Shown piece after piece: positions 38,883-46,187 of a stretch of 64,000 nt of DNA; position 1 is the stretch's first letter; every line of letters begins with the position of its first letter. The DNA comes from CAVQGM01 sp963712065 (GTDB lineage Bacteria > Actinomycetota > Acidimicrobiia > Acidimicrobiales > Acidimicrobilacustridaceae), in the NCBI GenBank assembly GCA_963712065.1, contig CAVQGM010000001.1:558001-622000 (forward strand), in the 5' to 3' direction. The translations under genes were made by a program, and so were the position numbers. The notes below the pieces were generated by a model. That model saw only the letters and a list, made by a program, of their open reading frames with translations, made no database searches and was not told the origin of the DNA.

Positions 38883-38888
38883 TAGCCT
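38883..38888 (+). promoter_or_regulatory. -10 element (TAGCCT) before sulfatase gene
   Basis: TAGCCT with a 9-nt spacer to the ATG at 38898; may give the sulfatase its own transcript. Confidence 0.45.
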
Positions 38889-38897
38889 CGGCAACGC

Positions 38898-40964
38898 ATG
38901 ACCGCACCCCACGACGAGCGCCCGACCCCGACCTGGCGCGACCGCGTCCGGCCCCACGTCCGGGCCTTCGTGGAGCTGTTCGCGCTGTCGGGGTTCGCCA
39001 TCGCCTACCCCCTGCTCGACCTCTACGGGCGGGCGCCGGAGCAGTTCGTGTTCCGGGGAGCCGGGACCCGCCAGATCGTCGGCTTCGCCGTCGTCGTCAC
39101 CTTCGTCGTTCCCCTCGCGCTCTGGGCCGTCGAGACCGTCCCTGCCCTGATCTGGCCGCGCCTGCGGACGCCGATCCACGCCGTGCTGGTGGCGGCGCTG
39201 GTGGCCGCGTTCGCGGTGCAGGCCCTCCGACCGATCGTCACGGGCCTCCCGCTCCTCGTCCTCGGCGTGGGCCTCGGAGCCGTCGTCGCTGCGCTGGTCC
39301 TGCGGTCCCGGGGACTGCAGATGTGGCTGAGCTTCGCCGCCCTCGCGCCCCTGGTCTTCTTCGGGCTGTTCCTCACGACGTCGAAGACGTCCGCCCTGCT
39401 GACCTCCGACACCGTGGCCGCTGCCGACACGACGGTCGCCGAGCCGACGCCGGTCGTCCTGGTCGTCTTCGACGAGTTCCCCCTCGTCTCGCTCCTCGAC
39501 GGCGACGGCACCATCGACGGCGACCTGTACCCCCACTTCCGCGCCCTCGCCGACGGATCGCACTGGTTCCGCAACGCGACCACCGTCAGCCCGTCGACGT
39601 GGCACGCGGTGCCCGCCATCGCGTCGGGTCGGTACCCCTCCGACGTCGGAGCCCCCCTCGCCGCCAACTACCCCGACACCGTGTTCACCCTGCTCGGCGC
39701 CGACTACGACCTCCGGGTGACCGAATCGATCACCCGTCTCTGCCCGACGAACCTCTGCGCAGCGGGCGATCTGGTGGCCGAGGGCGGGCTCCGCGCCCTG
39801 CTCGACGATGCCGTCGGCATCATGCAGGCTCGCTTGTCCCCTTCGGGCGACTGGACCGATCCCGCCGCGATGCTGGTCGACGAGCCCGGTGAGGACCCGA
39901 CCGGAGGCACGCCGGCGGCCGAGGACGGCTGGGCCGACTTCGGCCTCAACCAGCCCACCCGGGTCCGGAGCTTCCTCGATGGCATCGATGCCGGGCGGCG
40001 CACGCTGCACTACCTCCACCTACTCCTCCCGCACGTCCCGTACCGCTACCTCCCCGACGGGGTGCAGTACCCGGCCCCGGACCTCGACCGGGAGGACGAC
40101 GTGTGGACCGACGAGGCGTGGCCGGTCGATCTCGCCCGTCAACGGCACCTGCTCCAGGTTGCCTACGTCGACGCGATCATCGGCGAGCTCACCGCCACGC
40201 TTCGCGAGCAGGGGGTCTACGACGAGGCTCTGGTGATCGTCACCGCCGACCACGGCATCGGGTTCGAGCCCGGCACCAACGCCCGGGGCCTCGACGGTGC
40301 CGAACCGTCGGACGACCTGATGGCCCAGCTCGCCTACGTGCCCTTGTTCGTCAAGCTGCCGGGGCAGACGGAGGGCGTGACGAGCGACGCCAACGTGCTG
40401 ACCGTCGACGTGCTCCCCACGATCGCCGACGTCCTCGGCATCGACGTGCCGTGGGACGTCGACGGCCGCTCGGTCTTCGGAGACCCCCGTCCCGACGGCA
40501 CCAAGCCGTTCTTCATGAGCCTCGTGAACTCGTTCGGCGTCGACGCCGGCGATCGGGTCGAGCTCGACGGCGACGACCTCTCGAGCCGGATCCGACGGCT
40601 CGCCGCCGGCTCGTGGGTCGGGCCGCCCGGCGACGACCTCCGACTCTGGCGGTTGGGGCCCGCTCCGGACCTGGTCGGCGCGCGGGTCGACGACGTCGAC
40701 TCGGTCGGGCTCACGCCGGTGGAGACCGTCCTCGACCACCCCGACGACTACGTCGCCGTCGATCCGGCGAGCGGCGAGGTCCCAGCGGTCATCATGGCCA
40801 CCGTGACCGGTGTCGAGCCCGGCACACCGGTGGCGGTGGCGGTGAACGGCGTGATCGTGGCCACCGCGCCCACCTTCGACGGCGACCGGGTCGAGGTCGT
40901 GGCCGCCGACCGCTGGTTCCGCCCGGGCCCCAACGAGGTCACGGTCCTGCGCATCGGGGACTGA
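38898..40964 (+). CDS. Membrane-anchored sulfatase/alkaline phosphatase superfamily protein
   Basis: 688 residues: about five N-terminal membrane spans (27-43, 57-79, 92-110, 115-135, 143-161), then an extracytoplasmic alkaline phosphatase-fold domain. Metal ligands are suggested by VVLVVFDEFP (186-195) and VTADHGIGFEP; the expected nucleophile region is ATTVSPSTWHAVPAIASGRYPS (about 227-248), where Thr/Ser replaces the formylglycine Cys of true sulfatases, so it is more likely a phospho- or phosphoglycerol-transferase or hydrolase. A C-terminal beta domain follows. Third gene of a unit with the DAGTGS protein and NoeA-like methyltransferase; surface polymer modification is the likely theme. 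Confidence 0.85.
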   Translation: MTAPHDERPTPTWRDRVRPHVRAFVELFALSGFAIAYPLLDLYGRAPEQFVFRGAGTRQIVGFAVVVTFVVPLALWAVETVPALIWPRLRTPIHAVLVAALVAAFAVQALRPIVTGLPLLVLGVGLGAVVAALVLRSRGLQMWLSFAALAPLVFFGLFLTTSKTSALLTSDTVAAADTTVAEPTPVVLVVFDEFPLVSLLDGDGTIDGDLYPHFRALADGSHWFRNATTVSPSTWHAVPAIASGRYPSDVGAPLAANYPDTVFTLLGADYDLRVTESITRLCPTNLCAAGDLVAEGGLRALLDDAVGIMQARLSPSGDWTDPAAMLVDEPGEDPTGGTPAAEDGWADFGLNQPTRVRSFLDGIDAGRRTLHYLHLLLPHVPYRYLPDGVQYPAPDLDREDDVWTDEAWPVDLARQRHLLQVAYVDAIIGELTATLREQGVYDEALVIVTADHGIGFEPGTNARGLDGAEPSDDLMAQLAYVPLFVKLPGQTEGVTSDANVLTVDVLPTIADVLGIDVPWDVDGRSVFGDPRPDGTKPFFMSLVNSFGVDAGDRVELDGDDLSSRIRRLAAGSWVGPPGDDLRLWRLGPAPDLVGARVDDVDSVGLTPVETVLDHPDDYVAVDPASGEVPAVIMATVTGVEPGTPVAVAVNGVIVATAPTFDGDRVEVVAADRWFRPGPNEVTVLRIGD

Positions 40965-40995
40965 CGGTCACCCGCGGCTGCGGCCGGTCGGCGCC

Positions 40996-41001
40996 TACGC
41001 T
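40996..41001 (+). promoter_or_regulatory. -10 element (TACGCT)
   Basis: TACGCT with a 7-nt spacer to the GTG at 41009. Confidence 0.45.
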
Positions 41002-41008
41002 CCGCAGC

Positions 41009-42172
41009 GTGACCAACTCCTTCGGGCCGCTGCTGCCCGCCGACGAGGGCTTCACCCATCAGATCGTCGACACCTTCGCCACCGTCTCCCAGACCGACCC
41101 GTCCTGGACCGAGAAGGTCTGCGCCATGGCGGCCCGCCGGGACGGCTCGCTCCAGCTCGGGTTCGGGCTCGGCAAGTACCCGAACCGCAACGTGATGGAC
41201 GGCTACGCGGGCGCGTCGCGGGGCCGGGAGCAGTGGACGGTGCGCGCCAGCCGGTCCCTGGCCCCCGACCCCGAGACCACCGTGATCGGCCCGGTCACCT
41301 ACGAGGTGCTCCAGCCGATGCGGACGGTGCGGTTCCGGCTCGAGCCCAACGGCGTCCAGCCCCTGGCGTTCGACTGGACGTTCCACGCGACGGTTCCCCC
41401 GCAGCTCGAGGAGCGCACCCACCGCCGCTCCCCCACCGGCTACCGCGTCGACGCCGAGCTGGTGCGCTACCACCAGATCGGCGCCGCCTCGGGGTGGATC
41501 GAGCTGGACGGCGAGCGCCACGACGTCGACCCAGGCGAGTGGGTGTCGACCCGCGACCACTCCTGGGGCGTGCGCTACGACGTCGGGGCGCCGCCGGTCG
41601 ACCGCGACCCCACCGATCCGCTGGCCGGCCTGTCGTTCCTCATGTTCTGGTGCCCGGTGGCGTTGGAGGCGGCCGACGGCTCGCCCTACGGCCTGTTCTT
41701 CCACCTGGTCGACGTGTCGGCGCCGGGCTTGTCCCACCAGCAGGCGATGGGCGGCTTCGAGTACCCCGACGGGCGCGTCGAGCCCATCGTGCGGATCACC
41801 CCCGAGGTCGGGTTCGACCGGGTGAACCGCCGGCTGCAGAGCGGCCGCATCCACTTCGGCATGGCCGACGGCTCGACCCGCACCATCGAGGTGGAGGTGC
41901 TGGGCGACACCGGCTTCCACCTCGGGGCCGGCCTCTACTTCGGGTTCAAGGGCCACCACCACGGCGAGTGGCGCGGGCCGCTGCACGTCGAGGGCGAGCA
42001 CCTCGCCGACTGCACCGACCCGGCGGCGGCCCGCGAGCTGCACCAGATCCGCGACACCGTCATCCGGGTCACCGACCCGACCGGAGGTGGGGTCGGGTGG
42101 GGCAACTGCCAGCCCATCGCCGTGGGGGCCTTCCCCGAGCTCGGGCTCACCGAGGAGGACTCGTTCTGGTGA
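41009..42172 (+). CDS. Uncharacterised beta-rich protein
   Basis: Unrecognised 387-residue cytoplasmic protein. It is strongly beta-rich with conserved-looking aromatic and histidine motifs (STRDHSWGVRYDVG, LMFWCPVALEA, GFKGHHHGEWRGPLHVEGEHLAD). The layout of two repeated beta-barrel halves recalls the CrtC/lipocalin-like DUF7064/DUF7065 proteins often found near steroid and lipid catabolism genes, but I cannot confirm it. No signal peptide or membrane span. It has its own TACGCT element and ends convergently 73 nt from the aromatic monooxygenase gene. Confidence 0.7.
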   Translation: MTNSFGPLLPADEGFTHQIVDTFATVSQTDPSWTEKVCAMAARRDGSLQLGFGLGKYPNRNVMDGYAGASRGREQWTVRASRSLAPDPETTVIGPVTYEVLQPMRTVRFRLEPNGVQPLAFDWTFHATVPPQLEERTHRRSPTGYRVDAELVRYHQIGAASGWIELDGERHDVDPGEWVSTRDHSWGVRYDVGAPPVDRDPTDPLAGLSFLMFWCPVALEAADGSPYGLFFHLVDVSAPGLSHQQAMGGFEYPDGRVEPIVRITPEVGFDRVNRRLQSGRIHFGMADGSTRTIEVEVLGDTGFHLGAGLYFGFKGHHHGEWRGPLHVEGEHLADCTDPAAARELHQIRDTVIRVTDPTGGGVGWGNCQPIAVGAFPELGLTEEDSFW

Positions 42173-42245
42173 GCCGGCGGAGCTGATCGCCGTCTCCGGT
42201 CGTCAGAACGGCGCGCCGACGGCGCGATCCGGGGACCGGTCCGGT

Positions 42246-43775
42246 TCAGGCGAGCCGGGTCCGCAGGGCATCGACCAGCTCGGCGGCGCCCCCGGCATCG
42301 ACGGCGCTGCCGAACACGTGGAAGTCGGGCCGCTGCAGGGCGGCCACGACCCCGTGGCCGGCGAACCACTCGCGGTAGGTGCCGTCGACGTCGACGCGCT
42401 CGGGCATGGCCACGATGCCGCCGCCGATCGACTCGAACCACGCGGCCGACTCGTCGTCGAGCACGACCTCGGCGCCGTCACCGACGACGAGGCGCCAGCC
42501 GGCGCCGTACCGGTCGTCGAAGCGCACCGCCGCGCCGCCGGCAGCAGCGGCGACCATCCCCTGGGGGAACAGCTCGCCGGCACCGACCGAGCCGTCTTCG
42601 ACCACGCCCTCGGTGATGCCCGGGAGCGGCGGGATCTCGCTGTCGCCTCCGTCGGCCAGGGCCGCAGCCATCGTCTCGTCGCGCGCCGCCGCCTCGTCGG
42701 GGTCGGGCACGCAGATCACCTTCCCCAGCGCCATGGAGAAGTCGATCACGCGCTCCACGTGCGGCATGCGCTCGACCTCGTAGGTGTCGAGCAGCGAGTC
42801 GGCGGCGAGGCCGCGGAGCACGAGGTCGAGCTTCCAGGAGAGGTTGGCGACGTCACGGAGCCCGGAGCACAATCCTTGGCCGGCGAACGGAGGCATCTGG
42901 TGGGCGGCGTCGCCGGCCAACAGCACGCTGCCGGTGCGCCAGCGCTCGACCCAGCGGGCCTGGAACCGGTACACGGCCGACCGCTCCAACGTGGCGTTGT
43001 CGGGGGTCACGTCCCAGCGCTCGAGCATCCGCCACGGCGTGGCCTCGTCCTCGAGGTCGGTGAGGGGCTCGTCGGGGAGGCGCATGAACTCCCACCGCCG
43101 GCGCCCCGGCCCACCCGACACCAGGGTGGTGGGCCGCTCGGGGTCGCAGATCTGGATGTTGGGCGGGTCGAAGACGCGAGGCTCGTCGAGCAGCACGTCG
43201 ACCACGAGCCAGTCGTAGAAGAAGCCGAGGTCGTGCACCGGGGCGCCCACGAGCGTGCGGACCGTGCTGTTGGCGCCGTCACATCCGACGACGTACCGCG
43301 CCCGCACGCTCGACCCGTCGGCGCACTCGATGGTGACGCCGTCGTCGTCCGGTTCCAGCCCCACGACCTCGACCCCGCGGCGCACGTCGACGTGGGGAAC
43401 GGAGGCGAGCCGCTCGTCGAGCAGGTCCTCGAGCTGGGGTTGGTTGATCATGTTGGAAGCCGGCCAACCGCTCACGCCGGGTCGGTCGGCCCGGAACCGC
43501 AGCAACGGCAGGCCCTCGCCGTTGCGCCACTCGTACGCACCCGCCGGCTCGGCGATGGGCGGGATCCGGTCCCCGAGCCCGCAGCCCTGCAGGATGCGGA
43601 CCGCCTCGTGGTCGAAGTGCACGGCGCGCGGCAACCGGTACGGCTCGGGGAACCGCTCCAGCACGACCACGCGGTGGCCGGCACGCGCCACGAGGATGGC
43701 GAGGGCGGCGCCGACCGGTCCCAACCCGACGACGGCGACGTCGGCGTCGCCCTCCTCGGGTCCTTCGCCGCTCAC
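42246..43775 (-). CDS. FAD-dependent aromatic monooxygenase (MhpA-like)
   Basis: Class A flavoprotein hydroxylase of 509 residues. ADVAVVGLGPVGAALAILVA is the FAD Rossmann motif, YVVGCDGANSTVR the DG motif and GSVLLAGDAAHQMPPFAGQG the GD motif; GLCSGLRDVANLSWKLDLVL and the thioredoxin-like C-terminal domain follow, as in 3-(3-hydroxyphenyl)propionate hydroxylase MhpA. It would hydroxylate a phenolic ring to the catechol cleaved by the next enzyme. GTG at 43775 overlaps the dioxygenase stop (GTGA). Last gene of a MarR-linked operon. Confidence 0.9.
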   Translation of the reverse strand: MSGEGPEEGDADVAVVGLGPVGAALAILVARAGHRVVVLERFPEPYRLPRAVHFDHEAVRILQGCGLGDRIPPIAEPAGAYEWRNGEGLPLLRFRADRPGVSGWPASNMINQPQLEDLLDERLASVPHVDVRRGVEVVGLEPDDDGVTIECADGSSVRARYVVGCDGANSTVRTLVGAPVHDLGFFYDWLVVDVLLDEPRVFDPPNIQICDPERPTTLVSGGPGRRRWEFMRLPDEPLTDLEDEATPWRMLERWDVTPDNATLERSAVYRFQARWVERWRTGSVLLAGDAAHQMPPFAGQGLCSGLRDVANLSWKLDLVLRGLAADSLLDTYEVERMPHVERVIDFSMALGKVICVPDPDEAAARDETMAAALADGGDSEIPPLPGITEGVVEDGSVGAGELFPQGMVAAAAGGAAVRFDDRYGAGWRLVVGDGAEVVLDDESAAWFESIGGGIVAMPERVDVDGTYREWFAGHGVVAALQRPDFHVFGSAVDAGGAAELVDALRTRLA

Positions 43776-44661
43776 GGCCGCACCACCGGCTGGTGGCCCC
43801 AGAGGCTGATGCGGTCGTACCGACGGTCGTCGTCCCACGGCTCGACGACGGTGCGGGCGCCCTGGCCGAACTCGAGCTGGAAGCCGGCCGGCGTGACGAC
43901 GTAGAAGCTGAGCATGCGGTCGTTGTCGTGACGGCCGAGCCCGTTGGCGATGGGCAGGCCCGAGGCGAACGCACGGTCGAAGGCAGCGCCGACGTCGTCG
44001 ACGTCGTTGGCCTCGACCATCACGTGGTGCAGCCGCTGCGGCAGCTCGAACGGGGCCCGGGCGAGGGCGAGCGAGTGGTGTCGCTCGTTGCAGTGGTAGA
44101 AGCGCACCTCGAGCGGGATCCCCTCGGCGATCTCGGTCTCGAGCCAGTCGGACTGGCGCAGGCCCAGTCCGGCGGTGACGAAGTGGTGGGCCTCGTCGAA
44201 GGCGGTGGTGGCGAACACGACGTGGCCGAACCCCATCCCCTGGGTGAGGAACCCGCCGGGCACGAGGGGGACGCGAACGGCGCCGGCGCCCGCTCGAGGC
44301 CGGTGACGACCTCGACGTCGACGCCCCACGGGGCCTGGACCCGATCGAGGGTTCGCACCCGGCGGGCGTGGACCTCGTCGGCCGTGCCCTCCACGACGAC
44401 GTAGCCGGCGTCGGCCAGGCGGGCGATGGTGGCCCGGCGAGCGGCGTCGTCGACGGCCTCGAAGCCGACGGCCGTGGCGTCGTTCGCCGGGCCCTCGGCG
44501 GCGAGGAGGCGGTGCACCCGGTCGTCGTCGCGCCACGCGACCAGCCCGTCGCTGGTGACCGACCCGGCGATCAGTCCGACGGTGTCGGTGAGGAAGGTGC
44601 CGAACGCGACGCGGTCGTCCACCTCCACGACGAGGTAGGCGACCTCGAGCTCGTGGTGCAC
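43772..44661 (-). pseudogene. Extradiol ring-cleavage dioxygenase (BphC-like) with -1 frameshift
   Basis: Two-domain vicinal oxygen chelate enzyme that opens catechols between C2-C3. The N-terminal domain reads from GTG 44661 (MHHELEVAYLVVEVDDRVAFG) to ERAPAPFASP; the C-terminal domain continues in another frame from VPGGFLTQGMGFGHVVFATTAFDEAHHF. It keeps the Fe ligands His (GFGHVVF), His (RLHHVMVEAND) and Glu (FQLEFGQ). One missing base in the G5 run at 44266-44270 joins the frames; with it the protein is 296 residues, the family's usual size. GTG at 44661 has AAGGAG 6 nt upstream. It may be a sequencing error rather than a real loss, since all active-site residues and its operon partners are intact. 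Confidence 0.85.
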
Positions 44662-44709
44662 GGGAGACTCCTTGGCTGGCTCAGGGCTTCGTCGGGCCGC
44701 GATCAGCGA

Positions 44710-45558
44710 TCAGCGGTCGGCGACGAGGCGGGTGCGCATGGTGCCGATGCCCTCGATCCAGCTCTCGAGCACCTGGCCGGGCTGCAGGAAGCGCTGGGGC
44801 GAGCGAGCCACGCCGACCCCGGAGGGGGTGCCGGTGAAGATCAGATCGCCGGGCAGGAGGGTGACCACGGCCGACAGCTCGGCCACGAGGCGCGGCACCG
44901 GGAAGACCAGATCGCTGGTGCGCCCGTCCTGCACGGTCTCGCCGTCGATCGAGCAGCCGAGGGCGAGGTCGTCACGGTCGCGCACCTCGTCGGGCGTGAC
45001 GATCCACGGGCCGGTCGGGGCGAAGCCGCGGTAGGACTTGCCCAGCGAGAACTGGAAGCCGGCGGCGTACTGCACGGTGCGTTCGCTCAGGTCCTGGCCG
45101 ACGGTGAGCCCGGCCACGACGTCCCAACCGTCGGCCTCGGCCACGTGCTCGGCCCGGCGGCCGATCACGACGACCAGCTCGACCTCCCAGTCGACCCTGT
45201 CGCTCGGCAGGGCGACCTCGGCGAAGGGTCCGGTGAGCGACGTGGGGAACTTGGTGAACGTGGCCGGGATGGTGGGGAGCTCGGCGCCCGTCTCCTCGGC
45301 GTGGGACCGGTAGTTGAGGCCGATGCCGAACACCTGGCGGGGCTCGGGCACCGGCGGGCCGAGGCGGACGTCGTCGAGGGGAAGGGCGGCGACGCCGGCG
45401 ACGGCGACGAGGGCGGACGCCCGGTCCACCACCTCGTCCCACCGCTCGAGGGCGTCGCCGAGGTCGGGCCCGAGGGCGCCGTCGGTGGCGGTGGCGAGGT
45501 CGATGCCCCCGGCCTCGGTCACGATCGTGGCGCGTCCGTCGACGTTGGCCAGCTTCAC
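44710..45558 (-). CDS. Fumarylacetoacetate hydrolase family protein
   Basis: Metal-dependent hydrolase/hydratase of 282 residues acting on 2-hydroxy-6-oxo- or 2-keto-4-pentenoate-type products of ring cleavage. Family features: GIGLNYRSHAEETG, the acidic metal site EVELVVVIGRRAEHV, GFQFSLGKSYRGFAPTGPW, and LIFTGTPSGVGVARSP. The N-terminal 70 residues form the usual small domain. The GTG start at 45558 follows AGGGGGAT by 5 nt. First gene of the FAA-hydrolase/dioxygenase/monooxygenase operon; its promoter carries a 12-bp palindrome (45624-45635). Confidence 0.9.
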   Translation of the reverse strand: MKLANVDGRATIVTEAGGIDLATATDGALGPDLGDALERWDEVVDRASALVAVAGVAALPLDDVRLGPPVPEPRQVFGIGLNYRSHAEETGAELPTIPATFTKFPTSLTGPFAEVALPSDRVDWEVELVVVIGRRAEHVAEADGWDVVAGLTVGQDLSERTVQYAAGFQFSLGKSYRGFAPTGPWIVTPDEVRDRDDLALGCSIDGETVQDGRTSDLVFPVPRLVAELSAVVTLLPGDLIFTGTPSGVGVARSPQRFLQPGQVLESWIEGIGTMRTRLVADR

Positions 45559-45603
45559 GGTGGATCCCCCTTCGCGCCGGCGCGCTCGCCCGGCACCCGC
45601 GCC

Positions 45604-45632
45604 ATCCTATGACCGGCGATTACCTGTTGCAA
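45604..45632 (-). promoter_or_regulatory. Promoter with overlapping palindromic operator (meta-cleavage operon)
   Basis: On the minus strand: -35 TTGCAA (45627-45632), 17-nt spacer, -10 TAGGAT (45604-45609). The -35 is the centre of the perfect palindrome CTGTTGCAACAG (45624-45635), a plausible MarR site that would block RNA polymerase. Confidence 0.65.
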
Positions 45633-45658
45633 CAGCTAAGTGTGGCCTCGGGGACGCC

Positions 45659-46141
45659 TCACCGCAGCGGCGGCTCGGACCCCCACAGCGCCTTCAGCAG
45701 CAGCGCCGACAGCGTCTCGAGCTCCCCCTCGTCGAGCTCGGCCCATTGCGTGCGGTGATAGGCACGTAGGCGCCGGGTCATGGCCTCGAACCGCTCCCGG
45801 CCCGCCGGCGTGGCCCGCACCAGCACCCGACGACGGTCCTCGGGGTCGACCACCCGCTCGGCGAGCCCGGCCCGCTCCAGCCGGGCCACGAGACGTGTGG
45901 TGTCCGAGGCCCGGTTCAACAGCCCGTCGGCGATGGCCCCGACCGGGATCCCGTGGTCGGCGTCGCCGTCCAGGCAGAGCACCCAGAGGGCGACGTACTG
46001 GGCGTGCGACGAGCCCTCCTCGCGGCAGATCCGCTCTGCTTCGTCGGCGAAGCGGTTGGCGGCCAGCAGGACGTTGAGATGCGCCTCCCGGGCCACCCGA
46101 TCAGCAGGACGTTCACGGGGCAACCGCTCGGCGTGGCGCAC
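45659..46141 (-). CDS. MarR family transcriptional regulator
   Basis: A 160-residue winged-helix regulator. HLNVLLAANRFADEAERICREEG is the dimer helix, SHAQYVALWVL and GIPVGAIADGLLNRASDTTRLVARLERAGLAERVVDPEDRRRVLVRATPAG the DNA-binding wing, all in the MarR pattern. It lies immediately upstream of the FAA-hydrolase operon on the same strand, and a palindrome sits between them, so it probably represses that operon and may respond to an aromatic or CoA ligand. The GTG at 46141 was chosen because a TACGCT -10 element ends 8 nt before it; the reading frame continues upstream. Confidence 0.88.
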   Translation of the reverse strand: MRHAERLPRERPADRVAREAHLNVLLAANRFADEAERICREEGSSHAQYVALWVLCLDGDADHGIPVGAIADGLLNRASDTTRLVARLERAGLAERVVDPEDRRRVLVRATPAGRERFEAMTRRLRAYHRTQWAELDEGELETLSALLLKALWGSEPPLR

Positions 46142-46149
46142 GGCGCGGG

Positions 46150-46155
46150 AGCGTA
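46150..46155 (-). promoter_or_regulatory. -10 element (TACGCT) of marR-like gene
   Basis: TACGCT on the minus strand with an 8-nt spacer to the GTG at 46141. Confidence 0.45.
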
Positions 46156-46187
46156 CGGGGGCAACGACCCCCCGGCAACGGGCGCGA

